64,000 bases of DNA from Takifugu bimaculatus (taxonomy: Eukaryota > Chordata > Actinopteri > Tetraodontiformes > Tetraodontidae), in contig CP034996.1 of NCBI GenBank assembly GCA_004026145.2, positions 16,134,641 to 16,198,640 of the forward strand. The letters run 5' to 3'. Shown here in pieces: positions 50,211-63,327 of this stretch (position 1 is its first letter; each line of letters opens with the position of its first letter). Below the pieces are notes generated by a model, which was not told where the DNA came from, made no database searches, and worked only from the letters and a program-made list of their open reading frames with translations. Made by a program: the position numbers and the translations under genes.

Positions 50211-52773
50211 AGAGCAACCTTTGTCATCTTTGAACATTTCTTTGCACACTTGGAAGTCATTTTATTTTACAGCTGAGCATTTCAAGGCCTCCTGTCATAA
50301 ATATTTCACTGTTTTTTCTGACTAATCAAGTTTCCCTTCATTTCAGAAAAGGAACTAAGATGGCAGCCACCGCTGGTTTTGGAGCTTTCTTAGATTCCCG
50401 ACATGTTGTTACGGCTTCACTCAGTTTGTTTTATGTGGAAAAGCTTCAATTGAGCGGTGATGCTGTCAGCTTGTCACAGAAGCTTGTAAAATCTGTGGGG
50501 TTTTTCCCTGCTTGGTGTGTTTTTACGACAGTTAGTCCAGGATAACGTTCTCCGTTTCAAGTTAACATCATGCTACATTAATTTAGCCAAAACCAGACAC
50601 CGCAGAGGTGGAGCGGTAGTATAAAACACTTGTGGTTGTACGTTACACTTATGTCATCGAAGATTTTCTGCTGTTTTCGGCTAGATGATGCTGGGTGACA
50701 GGAGCTCTAAATTAGCCTGCTATCACTGCAATATGAAGGACATTTCTCTAAAATGTTTGACAATACCATCTTCAGGCTGTTGTGTTTATTTCTGCAGCTA
50801 ATCAACAGCCAGTCATTCCCAGGCAGATGCGGTCTGTTTTTCTGCCTAGCAACGCTGACTTTATGGAGACTGGCCCACACACTTGCTGGCTTCCTGAGAG
50901 CGTGAATTCACTTTTTCACTATTGAAACGGTTTTGCACAACATGCCAACAAATGATTTAAGGATCTCACACATTTGCCATATGGCAGTTCCGTATTAAAT
51001 GTTCTCGGGGGAGGATTTATTATGTTCTAAATCGGTTAGCAGAGATTACATCAGCGCGGCGATGACTTGTTTTTTCCCCTTTGGTCACTCGGTGCACGCT
51101 GCCAAACTCAACTGTTGACTCATGCTGCAAGTAAAGTTTTAAGTTGGGGGGCGGGTGTGTTTTGGGGGCGTTAATATTAGCCAAAAAACAATGAAAACTA
51201 GATGATGAGGAAAACGCAAGCACTGGTTTCAGGCTTCCTCTGTTTCCAGGTCTGGGCTGTAGGGCATGGCTTCTGTTCCTCAGGCATGGATGGATGGATG
51301 GATGGATGGAGGAGTGAATGATGGGTGGATGGATGGAGGTCCTCCTTACAGTTGATTTTAAACCTTTGCTATTGCACTCAATTTAATCTTCCTACTGCAC
51401 ACTGAGTCTTTAACCTAATCTAAATAATGGACTCTACATGCTTTCTCTTGGATAGAATAATTCAAAGTAAAGTTAAAGTGATTAATCAAGGTGCAAATTT
51501 GCGCTTGCTCAGATCTGTTACAGTTTGAATTAACTCTTACTGACTTGCCTGTTGTGCGCTGGCCCACTTACCCACTTCTTCGGAGATCTCTCTCTTGCTG
51601 CTTGGCCTTCATTGCCAAACCCCCAGTCGAGCTCTCGGGGTGGGTCTGGTGTTATTCCGTCATGCCTGACTGGACGCGCGTTGAGGCCAGTTGCGACCAC
51701 GAGCGATGGTTGATGGAGGGATGTTCAATCCACAACCTGCCTTCCACCCTTTTGCAACATGAAGTTGGAATCTTTGGTTTAAAATCTGTGGTCACTGTTT
51801 TCATAAGCAGCAGAGGATTTTTTTTCCAACCTTTGTATTACAACAAAACTAAATATTTTTGTTTTAATGGTTTGGAGGATTTGAATCTGAGCCGCTGCAG
51901 AGGAGCAGACGATCAAAGGTTCAAGCGCTGCACATTTGTCCAGCCTCTTGAAATAACCAATGATTTTGGTTAGAGTGAGGGAGTTTGCTCTGCAGGCTTG
52001 TGCTGGCTCGACGTCAGTGACCCAATCAATGGGTCAAGTAAGATGAAAATCAGCTGTCGCCACTGACTTAGGTAGGAGGATAGATTTTCTTGGACTGAAA
52101 AGGACCAGGAAGTATTAGTTTGTCGCCTTTCACAATTGTGCTCATCCTAACACAAGGTCATTATGCAACAGGAGTTGATTGACAGCGTTGACCCCAGTTT
52201 GTCTTTGTTGTCCTCGGCTGAATCATGCTGTATAGAAGGGTGCCCGAACCCTGTGTTCCTCTGCTGACATGGTCCTGTCTCATTTCTGCTGCCGGGAGAA
52301 ATTATCCCTGAGGTGTTGATGAGAAACAGCAGCTTGAAATAACTTTAGACTGGGAGCCCTGAACACAGCTGTGGGATGAATCAAACTGGGCTGAAAGGAC
52401 AGTGGCGGCACCCAGAGATCCGTTCAAAACTGAAGTTTGACCTTCACAAGGTTGGATTGCCTCAAATTCAAATAATCCATGTGGTGAAAGGCATATATGG
52501 AATTAATTTAAAGATCATGTAGATCCTTTTGGTGAAAGGAATTTTGTTTAAAGGGTTTGTGTTCATCTAAAACTGGTCGAAATTTACTTGGATCACCAGC
52601 AAAATGTGTCATTTCAGCCTAATTTCAGAGCGAATTTAAGAGCCTTCAGGTAATTTAACGATGCTTCAGAGACGGGTTAGTGCACACACACATACACGCA
52701 CGCACAGGGAAGGCACACACACTTTACCACTACTTTATCGGTCTTTCTCGGTCACTTGCACCAGGGCTCCAGG
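50211..52773. other. Intergenic between jakmip2 and dpysl3
   Basis: Contains a (GGAT)n run near 51,286-51,335 and a 160-codon open frame at 51,491-51,973 with no domain, no splice context and no recognised relative. The last part (from about 52,650) should hold the promoter and leader of the long dpysl3 form, including a CA-rich patch at 52,681-52,710. Nothing else was recognised. Confidence 0.5.
51286..51335. repeat. (GGAT)n microsatellite
   Basis: About six tetranucleotide units, then an interrupted continuation. Simple repeat. Confidence 0.9.
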
Positions 52774-53136
52774 ATGGCAGAGCGCGGGGAAAACCGGGAC
52801 CTGTCAGAGGATGACCTGCCGGTTTACCTCGCCCGACCCGGCACCGCCGACCAGGTGCCTCGGCAGAAATATGGAGGCTTGTTTTGCAGCGTCGAGGACG
52901 CTTTTGCGAGTAAAACCCTCGATTTTGACGCCCTGAGCGTCGGTCAAAGGGGATCCCGCACGCCGCGAACGGCGAAACGAGAGACGCGCCAGGCGGCGGC
53001 GGCGGCGAGCCCGCGGAGCGGCAGCAGCGGGTCCCTCGGTGCGGAGGGTCCCGCACACACGCAGGGACAGAGAGGGTCACCCCGAGAGGAAACTCAAGGC
53101 GGAGAAGAAGTGATGCGGAGCCCGCCAGACGAAAAG
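52774..53136 (+). other. dpysl3: dpysl3 long-isoform first exon
   Basis: Encodes MAERGENRDLSEDDLPVYLA and on through VPRQKYGG, TLDFDALSVGQRG, then an Ala/Gly/Ser/Arg-rich low-complexity stretch and PPDEK before the donor GTGAGG. The DDLPVYLARPG and QKYGG...DFDALSVGQRG blocks match the long form of human DPYSL3, while the second half is poorly conserved. Another in-frame ATG lies 18 bases upstream (52,756), but the chosen ATG gives the family-like N terminus. Confidence 0.92.
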
Positions 53137-56100
53137 GTGAGGAAGTTCAACGCACCCTAACCCTGCATGTGCGGATGACAGGATGTGTTCAGGAGGTTTA
53201 AGAAGTGATGCATAGTTTGTTTTAACATATTTAAGCATATTTTTGTACAATATCCGAAAAGAGCATAGAATAATGAACTGAATATGGAATGTTCTGAAAG
53301 CTTTGTCTTGAGTATCCAGCCATTGAAAGAACGCTATAATGTAGTGAAGCCAGCCACAAGTTTCATCCCTTCAAGCGACAGACTTGATTATTTCTGTGCT
53401 GGTGAACCTGCACAACTCAGGATATTAAAGAACACAGAGGCCTGTTTCATAAATCCTGACACTTAACAACAGCAAGTTAAAAAGAAATCTGACTGTCTTA
53501 GACATTTTAAAGAGAAAGAGAGTCAGTCATATTTTGTGCATAGTGAAATCAAATGAAGCTGCTGTAACAGGAAATACTAGTAATCATATATAGATTTTAG
53601 CTTCCTCCTGTCTGGTGCACTAATGAGTACACTCAGCCACTCTAATGGAGTTAAATGGGGAGGGAGGTCAGTCAGCCAGATGTCCAGAGAAGACCCCCCC
53701 TTTGTTAGCAGGCAGCAGGGTCGGCAGTGTGGGAAGATGGAGAAAAAATATCTTCTGAAACACAAACCTTGTGATCAAGGTTTCGAAAGCAATAAGAAAT
53801 TGAAATAAATAAAATAATAATACCCCCACAGAAGTGCAAAGGATACACAAGGAGATGCAGCTTTGATGACCTGGCAGTCTTTTCTGCATCCCCGATCTGT
53901 CTGAATCAGGTCTGCCCGTCACTGTCAGCTGGTTAATGTGCTCTGCAGAGGTAACCGCCCTCCAGACTTGAAGTTGGTTGTTGACTCAGGCTCCGAGGCC
54001 TTCAGATGCTGAGGTAGCCTATTGCTTTTCTGACACCCTGCCATGAGAGGACATGTCAGCATAAAGGCACTGTGTCCTGGCCCCATCAGTATATCATTTA
54101 ACATTTGTGGGATGTGATTGAGCTTTTTATGCGTAAATGAGGGGCACATAAAGACTCGTCACACGCTGACAAAGCACTTCTGAATAAACATAGATTGACA
54201 GATATAATGACAGAATATAAATCAGAAAAAGTGTGGTTGTGTTGGTGATGGTGGTGTGTGTGCGTGTGTATGTGTGTTTTAAGTGGGCGTCACTTTTCTG
54301 CATGGGAGGTGGTGGTGGTGGTGGTGGTGGGGGGGGGGGGGGGGGGTTCCTCTTTAGGCCCAAACAAAAGAGACACATGGATGGGTGGGGACATGAAAAG
54401 AGACAGAGAGACAGGGGGTTGTCATAACGAGTACATATCTACTACATTGGACATTTTTTTGTGCAGGCCGTGCGCGCACATGCAAACACACACACACACA
54501 CACACACACAGACATTTTGTTGTTTTAGTACAAGATTGTTGTATGTTGCATGTTTCCTTACGGATTGAAATTATTTGTTACTTTAAATGATGAACATTTA
54601 AAATATAATATCTCTTTAATTTACTCTGCATTCTGTAAAGTCAATGAAATGTTATTGTTTTCATATAATTAAAAGAACATAAAATGAATACTTAAAATAA
54701 TAATTTGAAATAAATATAGTCAATGTCAAATGCAAAAGCAATGCATTCTGGTGCTTGTTTCAGATATGGTAATATTCCGAACCATATGACAGGACAACCC
54801 TTGAACCTAAGGTCATTTTGAGACCATAATAAGGCCCATTCTACGGTTTTAAAACGAACTGAGGAGGTGTGACGTTCAGTTGGCTGCAGTGCTGTCACCG
54901 GCTTCTCCACCGCGCCCTCTGATGGACTGTTTGGGGAACAGCAGCTTTCCAGTAGAGCTTATTGAGGGAGGGGCCGCCTGGCTGAACCACAGACGCTCCG
55001 CTCCTATTAGCACTCGGCGAAGCACTTTACATCGCACTGACAGAGGGGCGACCATTCCCTGAAGCTTCCATCCAGGCGAGGGCCGCTACAGCATCCGTAC
55101 AGAGGGGACACGATTTTGACACAACGCGACTCTAAGGAAAAACAGAAAAACGAACATGTCTTACCAAGGAAAAAAGAACATCCCAAAGATCACAGTGAGT
55201 TTTAAAAAAGAGGGATTATGCATGTTTCGGCGGCTGTAGGAACTTTGATGGCTGGTGTTGCAAATCTGTGCACGAGTATTTTCACTGCGCAACGGATCCC
55301 TCGGATATTTACGCGGCCGCCAGCGCGTCTCAGGGCTGAGATTTTTTCCCCTTCCATTGTCAGACTTGACTGCAGGAAGCCGCCGGGGCAGCGCTATGAC
55401 CTGCTACCATAGCGACAGGCAGGCAGAGAGATGAGGCGTTTTCTTAAAGGTGTCCCGCATCCTCTTTGTTGAAGGGCTCCGTGCTGGTACAGCCGGCTCG
55501 CCCATAAAAAAAAATCTCTACAAAGGCTCTTGTCTGCAGGGCGTAACTATGGGATTAGATGTTTTAGAACAAGGTTTCTGCACATATGATCATACTACTG
55601 CATGGATGTCGGAGGGAGAATATTAAGTCCTCTTAAATTGTGTTTAGATTTGGACAAAATATTTTCAGGAAATTATTAAGCATGTTTACCTTTCTTGTGT
55701 TCATTCCCCCCTATTATTTCAGGTTGCTGTGTGAGGGGGGTCAGTTAATATCTATTTTTAATGTTCTTCTTTTGACCAGATGCGTCCCCCATTTACAATG
55801 AGAACAGGCTATAGTGAATGGTGCAGAGGAGAATGAGGGGAGGACAAGGAGGGTGGGGGGAGGATAACACGCCCATTTTTGATGGGAATGAAGGGGACTT
55901 GGGGTCCAAGAGAGGGAGGAAGCTTCCAGCTCTTGTCAGAGCATCAAGGTTGGTGTCATGGTCTCAACAAGCTGGTCACCAGCGTGTTACAGCTGAGTTC
56001 AACCTCTCCCAGCCTCAGCGTTTGTCGCTGTAGCGCGGCCTGCTGATGGGGCTGTGCTGCATTCAGGCCTCAGCCTTTGTTTTGTCTCCTCAACTGATGT

Positions 56101-59100
56101 CACATCACCAGTGGGGAAGATTTGGTGTGGGGAGGGGGGGCCTTCCTGGTCTTGGTCCATACTGTGGGCACGGTGGTCTGTTTCATGTGCTGAAGTCCCA
56201 TTTTTCTTTGACTTGGAAGGGATGGGCTTTTTAATTTTACCACCCACCTTGAGAGCATTTCTCCTCATAGCAAGTCTGGATGAATAGTTTTTTAGTGACA
56301 CGAGACACAGGTTTATGGCGAAGTGCCAATATTTGAAAACAAAAATCTGTTGGCGCTATGGCAACAGACTTGCCAAGCCTTATCACACATTGGAAAAAAA
56401 TGTTGGGTTTGCTGGCCTTCAAAGCAATAGAAGGTAATTGTTTCATTTGTTACAGTCCTGAAAAAACAAACCCAGAGCACCAAACCGACCTGCCTCCCAC
56501 TACATTTCTCCATTTGAGGGTATTGTCAGGTGAAAAAGGGGATGTCATGTGATCATAGAGGCAGGACATGTGTAGTTCTTTGTGTGTGGATTGAATCCTG
56601 TTGAGCATTCAACCATTTCAAAAAGTTCATCGAGGCCTGCTGTGCACGTAATCTCGGGGTTATCCTTCAGTTCCTCTGTTAGAAATCTTTATTCTGTTTT
56701 TTGCTTGTCAGTATCTCCAATGTCAGGCCCAATTGGTGAATAAATCCATTTATTTCCAAAACATTCCCTTACTGTCCTCTGGATCGAGTAATAGAGCCCT
56801 CCGAGCAAGCATCGGGCAGCTGCAGGAGGAGGTCACATGACTTTTTTTATTGAGCGATGGTCGAGAGAGGTCAGTGTAGAAAGATGGGTCAACAAATTGG
56901 CTCTGACATGGGAGCGCATGCTTTGGTTCCAACAGTCAGCAACTGTGCAGAGCCTCCATCTAATGAGAATATTTCGTAAGTATGAGCTCAGAACCCTTTT
57001 TTTAAATTTCTTTAATGACCTTTAAGAACACATAAACTAATACTGAAACACGCAAGGCCATGAAAAAGCAGGTGAATTTCTCTATACCAGTCTCACCCTG
57101 GTTTATGTATACGATTAAAACTCAATCTAAAAGATTAGTGAATGCCCTAAAGGACTGTAGTAACACACATTTGAGGCAGTGTATTATTACTTCAGTCAGT
57201 CCTGCATTCCTGTACTAAACATTTTGATCTCTGGTGTTTATCTTGGTGCTAATCCAGTTTTCAGAAGTGCTCACAGAAATGGTCCAGCTTCCTCTATCCC
57301 CCAGCTGCTGTGTGGCTGCTCCTCTCTAAAAATCAATACCCTTCCACTTATCAATTGAAATTGCAGCCATCCTGACATTTTCCTGTCTGAATCCACAAAC
57401 AACCCTCCAGCGATGCCATGAGATCCCGAGAATAAACCCGACCAGAGAGACAGAATGACCCTGATTGTATTCCTCCAGCCCAGATGTTTCCTACTGTATT
57501 TCCATGTTTGCATATTCCAGCTCACCACCAGAGTGGTGCTGTCAGATTTCTAGGTGTGGCTCTTTTCCTTCCTTCGTACCTACTCAGCAGCCTGTGTGGA
57601 GGCTGTCCAGGCTGTTGCGTGTCATCCATAATCCCATCCAGCTGGAATAGAGACATCTGTGGGCATGAACCAAGGCTGACAGATGTCTGCTCTGCCCGGG
57701 AAATGGAACCCGTTCACCGGGCACGCAAAGTGGGAGAAACCCAAACAGCTCGCAGTGTTCTCCTCAATCACAGTCAGTGGTCGGGCTTACTTCACAGAGA
57801 GAACCTGTCTGGCTCAATCAGATCCTTATTAGGTTTAGATTTTATTTGTTTTTCCTAGTGGCAGGGGCCTCTGTGAATTATTTAGATTGATAAGTCTTAT
57901 TGTTTTAATGTGAGAGCAAGAAAAAAACAAAACCCAAGCAGTTTTAGTAGCAAGTAAATATTTGTCATCGCTAGGCAACAGGGCTGAATCAGAGGCCTGG
58001 GTGCACATTCAGGATGAGTTTCTTCTACTACTGGTCCTCTGCCCATTCCCTCACTGCTTTCCACATGCAAACAAGGGTCCCTTCTGATGTCCTCTCTGCC
58101 TCCTTTGACCTGGACAAGCATTCCAACTCTTGTGATTTGCATCCCATCTTATAAGCTCCCTCCAATCTGTCGGGAGTGGAAAAAGGATGTCAGCCCACAT
58201 CGGTATAGTAAGAACAACATCCTGGAGTCTATTTTTGATTGCTGCTGGCTTGTGGACAGAAAGTGACAGTTTCCTTTGCTGTATTTTTAGTCCCTTAGTT
58301 TGTAGAACTTCAGTCGCCTAGTGTTCCCTTTTCTGACACCCTCGGTGTAAAATCAACAGAAGAGGTCTTCATTTGAAGGAAGATACAGCAGAAAAAGAAG
58401 ATCCAATCTCTCCAGGGCCTTTTAAATGCACCAGATCTCCAGATCTTTTCTAAGCCACTGCCACCCGTGATGTGATTGATGCGTTAATCCATCTTCTACT
58501 GTCCCAAATATTCAACCCTCATTCTGAAGAAATCCCATCATCAGGGACTTAGAGTTGGCGAGTAACACCAAATCCTCTAGTATTTCCACAGAGCCAGAGA
58601 TTTGGACCAGGTCACACTCACACGTGCACAATGACGATTACTGTTCGGGTCATATATCTCACTATATATACAGGAGCGTTTCCATTGTTTACACCTATGT
58701 AGAACTGTTGTACTGGTTTGTTTGCTGTGTTTTTAATGTTTCAACCAAGTGGGTTGCATTATTCCCGTAACTGCGTGAAAGCACAGATGGTTTCAATTCA
58801 TCAGTGTCACTGTCGCACAGGAGAATTCAGAGGGGAAAATGTGCGAGCTTGATTCCTTGCTGTGGTTGGAGAAAAATATACGTTTTCCCTCATGTCGCGC
58901 GTTTTAATTGTAATAGCATAGCAGGCCTCCTATAGGAAAAAATGAGCACAAAATAACGTAGACTATGTAACTGCGGCAAGGCTTTGGAAGCAGCAATTGT
59001 CAATTGTTTCTATTAAATGATCTAAGTATGACGGCGCTCATGGTCGAATGCCACAAGCGCTAGCAGATGTGGCAGGCTGTCATAGTTTCCAGCAAAAAGC

Positions 59101-59646
59101 CACTGTAAACACTCGGTCTGCATGTAGATTTATGATGTGAGATTATCAAGCGCTAATGACCAAAACCCCTTGGTCAGACGTTGTGTCTGACAGAGGCCGG
59201 ACAGTTACACCTACGGAGGTGAAAGGCTGCGTGTCGGGGACGTGATTTGACAGATTTGCCCTGCCTGACAATGCTCGTAATGGCGAAAAGTTGATGAGAA
59301 CTTGTTAACATCGTGCGTAATCAGAGTGGATTTTCCACTCTGAGCGCGTTACTTGATGTACAGCAGGGCTGACTGAGCCATGTTGAAATCAGCAGACTGA
59401 TTGCTGTTGGAATAAAAAAGGAAAGCTATCGCCAGCAGATTATTATAATTTGCATGTTGTGCCAATGTCTGTGTTTGACTTCTTCAATCAAATGTCAATA
59501 AAACATGCGACACAAACTCCAAATTAGAGGTAATGAGTGACAGTTTCAGGGCGGCTTCATGACTTTCAGATACTGAAGGCTGTGTTCTTGCTGCAGGGTG
59601 TGGTGTCTTGAGAAGGATCGGCTTCACACCACTCACCATCCCACAG

Positions 59647-59679
<33 letters not shown>

Positions 59680-62125
59680 GATGCATGTTATGATCTCACT
59701 ACATACTGAGCATGTGTCATGTCGCGTAAAAGAACAGCTTTTTATTTTCACTAGTTTGCAGCTGCAGTTGGTTATGATGATGAAACATGTGGGTGCATAT
59801 GGGCTAATGGGAAAAAAAATGGAGGTTCCAGTCTATCCGTCAAAACATTCAACTTAAACACGACTTTGTATGAATAGCTCCAAGGGATCCACCATTTTCA
59901 ACCAATTCTCCAGCATTTGTCCAATAGATTCATCACCAGTTTCAGTTATTTTCCCCAACAACTTCCACTCATTCATCGGTCTCCTGTAGCCCCTGCAGTC
60001 AACCTGTCATCATGGCCACAGGCTGTTCTCAGCCACTTTTGGTGTCTGGCGAAACAAATACGACCGCATCAAACCATATTAAGAGATGTTCAGTTAGACT
60101 TCTAGGGCCCTAAAGTGAGACCGTGCAAGGATTCATCTGTCATGCAGGCTAAAAATATCTTGAAAATGACCATTAATTGTTATTAGGTATGTTGGATAAA
60201 TAGATTAAGCTGGAAAAACAACATCCGCGGGTGTTGCGTAACAAAATCTGGATAAACATGGCTGAAATATTAATCCATGTGTTGTCCATTAAAGGAGCTT
60301 CAGTTCTGCCTTGAGCAGGGTTAGGGTTAGTTGCTGTCCTCACAAATGTGGACTGGATCAGTTTTTTTGGACCATGAGGTGATGAGTCAAACCTTCTCGG
60401 TTGGGCTTCGGAAGTTCAACACAAGTGCAACATAAATATTGTCCTCTGCCTGTAACGTTTTGTTCAAAGCAGGACTGCAGGCGGTGGGACCCTTTCTCAG
60501 GTGAAACTGGTGGTGCGAGGTCCTGGAGAGGTCATCTGAAATTTGCATTTGTGTTTTCCAGTGTAGCTGTTATCAGCTAAAAGGCAGATGAAACAATGAT
60601 GAGCAACGTTGGTCTCGGTTTAAATCTGATTAAGTCCAGCAGCTTTAATCTATCAAATCTAAGCTGATAAGGCCACAACCAGCCCAATAAAAGGACATTC
60701 ATAACATTTTTACGTTAAAAGCAATTAGCATCCATTAATTTGCTCACTGTGCTGCTTTTTGTGCTCTCTTTGAATTGCAGACTGGGGTTGTTGCTTTGTA
60801 TTGAATTACAGTGTTATGTCTCCCCCTTCTAATCCCCGGACCCCCACTTTGGCATTCTCTCAACAGAGCGACAGGCTGCTGATCAAAGGCGGGAGGATCG
60901 TGAACGATGACCAATCCTTCCATGCTGATATCTACATGGAGGATGGCCTCATTAAGTAAGTCCCCACTGGCTTCCTCCGTTTCTCTTAACTCCCAACTTT
61001 CATTCGCTGTTGTTTACGCTAAAACTCTCTATTTTGCTTGCAGTTCCCACAAAGCCATAGAGGAGCCTTCCGTGTGGCTTCTAATGTTATAGTTTGCCCA
61101 ATCGATTTCAGCTTGAACACATGCATCAAACCCAAAAAATCAGTTTAGGGCTTTGACATGCCCATCTTCTCCTGAATGTGTGCAATAACTTCAGTCCCAG
61201 TGCGTCACACAGTCATAAGCGTAAAGCCTTGGCTGTAGTCCGAGCAGTTTGAGGATGTCTCAATGATAATGCGTTTAAAGGGATTAGCATCTCTGGATCA
61301 GATTGAGTGGCCGTAGGAGATAAAACCCGGTCTAAATAAAGTGGAACATTTACGCCCCTCTTCAGAAATATTCTGCAGTTCACTTGATTGTGTGAGCGTT
61401 TCAACACCTCTCCGGTCCAGTTCCTCCCTCTCTTTCCCTTAATGAATCTGTCCTCTCCGCTATTCTCTTTTGCTCCTTGTTCAGCTCCCATTTCATTGAC
61501 CAGTTATGGGCCTTTTGTCCTCCCAGTCCCTTGCTGAGGCATCTAAGGGACAGACACCCACAGTAAGCCTGGTGTTGCATAATAAACACCCAGATGCCTG
61601 CTGAACCATGAGCCTGCTTACAAAGTTGCACAGACACTGTCCTCTGTGTGTCTGTCCTGGTTCTCTAAAGTCTGAGCAGGGACGGATGCCAGATGTGCTG
61701 ACACAGCGACGCTGTCAAGCTGGACTAAAAGACTGCAATGCATAATTGATAAAAGGCAGAACACAGAATATCCTAATGTTTTAACTTTCGTTCCTAAAAA
61801 AATGCTGCAGGAAAGACTTATTCCTTTACTGCTGCCCACCACCAGAGGGCAGTCATGTCATCTGTATGCTATGTTACCTTGACAGTTGGCTTTAAATTAT
61901 TTTCTGATGAGGGACTTACAGCATTGTGCAATTACGACAGGCAAATCGGAGACAACCTGATCGTCCCCGGTGGGGTGAAGACCATCGAGGCCAATGGGAA
62001 AATGGTCATCCCCGGTGGTATCGACATCCACACCCACTTCCAGATGCCCTATCGTGGCACCACGACAGTGGACGACTTTGCCCAGGGTTCCAAGGCTGCT
62101 CTGGCCGGGGGGACAACCATGATCG
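52774..62125 (+). CDS. dpysl3: Dihydropyrimidinase-like 3 (CRMP4), 5' part; gene runs off the window
   Basis: Cytosolic phosphoprotein of the collapsin response mediator family. It resembles dihydropyrimidinase but is not thought to be an enzyme; it binds tubulin and actin and shapes neurite growth. Exons seen: alternative first exons 52774-53136 (121 codons) or 55156-55194 (13 codons), then shared exon 2 at 60867-60955 and exon 3 at 61941-62125. Both first exons end in phase 0 at GT donors and fit the same exon 2 (SDRLLIKGGRIVNDDQSF). Exon 3 carries IGDNLIVPGGVKTIEANG, then GIDIHTHFQMPYRG and AALAGGTTMI, and ends in phase 1. HFQMPY and the MSYQGKKNIP start favour DPYSL3 over its paralogues. 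The remaining roughly 450 residues of the amidohydrolase-like domain and the tail lie beyond 64,000 or after the LINE. Confidence 0.95.
54305..54346. repeat. (GGT)n with poly-G
   Basis: About eight GGT units run into 18 or more consecutive G residues. The strand could form G-quadruplexes, but this is simple sequence. Confidence 0.95.
54485..54510. repeat. (CA)n microsatellite
   Basis: Thirteen CA units, simple repeat in the dpysl3 5' region. Confidence 0.95.
54860..55155 (+). promoter_or_regulatory. dpysl3: Promoter and leader region of the short dpysl3 form
   Basis: GC content and CpG frequency rise from about 54,890 to the ATG at 55,156 and stay high to about 55,400. No TATA box is obvious. 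The start site cannot be fixed from sequence alone; the placement rests on the first exon just downstream. Confidence 0.5.
55156..55194 (+). other. dpysl3: dpysl3 short-isoform first exon
   Basis: Thirteen codons, MSYQGKKNIPKIT, followed by the donor GTGAGT. This matches the N terminus of the short DPYSL3/CRMP4 form almost residue for residue and splices in phase 0 to the exon starting SDRLLIKGG. Confidence 0.95.
59652..59679. repeat. (CA)n microsatellite
   Basis: About fourteen CA units inside dpysl3 intron 1. Confidence 0.95.
60317..60330. repeat. Short telomere-like repeat (TTAGGG)
   Basis: AGGGTTAGGGTTAG, a little over two units. Too short to be more than a curiosity. Confidence 0.4.
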
Positions 62126-63086
62126 GTGAGAGCTGCCAGAGAGGCACAGTCAGACACTACAGCTAAGGAGGGGGGAAGGGTAGATGTAGGACAAGAGCGA
62201 GAGGAATGGGAGTTAAGCTAGTTTTGGGGGGCTTTTCTTTAGCTTTGGGGGGCACTTTCTTTTTTACAGAGCCAGACAAAAGACAATCGGCATCAGCAGC
62301 TGGGGGGAAGGGGGAGGGGGGTTCATAAATGAAACTCTGTCCTCAGAAAAGAACAAGGGTGTCCTATTTCAGTGCATCTACCTTAAACAGCTGGTAGAGA
62401 CAACCTTGTTAATGACTGTTGAGCTGACTACTGCGGGTCTGCAAGTGTTTGTAGGCCTGATCCTGTAATAAGCTGCAGCCATCAACCTCATTCATCCAGG
62501 GATTACAGACAAGTGGGTGAAGCGTCAGGGAGAAAGTGGAAACACAGACAACAATATCTTTAATTCTGCTTCTGTTCATCTCAGATTGTAGAGATGACGT
62601 TATGTCTGTCACAAACAGGAACATCGGATGACAATATAAACAGCTGTTTTCTGCTTTTCCCTTTAATCTCCTATTAACATGTAGATAAGCAGATTTAGTC
62701 ATCCTTAACTAGATAAAGAAGCCAGTTGGGTAGTGAGCCTGCAGCGGGTTTATTGTCCTGCAGGAAAATATGTATGTGTTTTTGGTTGGCATGAAACGGT
62801 TAAAAGATGATAGCATTTACTTAAATAATTACACGAAAGGTTGAGCTAAAATTTAGCCACATTGTTCCAAAATTTCTTAAGGCAACTGACTGTTGCTACC
62901 AAAAAGCTGCAAATATTTAGAAAAGGGATGGTCTCTAAATTTGGACACCCTGACAAAAGTGATCAAAACAAAAGCTGACAGGTCCGACTCCACTGGCAAA
63001 GCACTGCAGGAGACAGACAGCTGATTACGCAAGACAAACAATAGACGAAGCAAACAGCGAAGCTGGGAGAGGAATCCTGACATTCA
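62126..63086. other. dpysl3: dpysl3 intron 3, nothing coding recognised
   Basis: G-rich patches near 62,165-62,320, otherwise AT-rich. The next dpysl3 coding exon (expected to begin with the residues DHVVPEPE) was not found before the window ends, so this intron runs past 64,000. Confidence 0.6.
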
Positions 63087-63255
63087 AGATTCAAGATGCA
63101 CTTTATTCATCCCCGTAGGGAAATTGAATTGTAGCAGCCTAACGTGGATTAATATAACTGTAGTCTAGGTTTTGTATTTACAAAGTATAGAAATAGAATA
63201 AATATAAACAAATAAGATTAGAACATTATAAGCATATATACAGCATATATTATAA

Positions 63256-63327
<72 letters not shown>

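Larger units (their letters stand above)
53137..54859. other. dpysl3 intron / region before the short-form promoter
   Basis: No exon recognised. It contains a (GGT)n/poly-G tract at 54,305-54,346 and a (CA)n tract at 54,485-54,510. Short open frames here are simple-repeat artefacts or chance. Confidence 0.6.
55195..60866. other. dpysl3: dpysl3 intron 1, nothing coding recognised
   Basis: A 5.7-kb intron. It holds scattered short open frames without domains and a (CA)n at 59,652-59,679. A short telomere-like GGGTTA run at 60,317-60,330 is listed separately. No nested gene was recognised on either strand. Confidence 0.65.
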
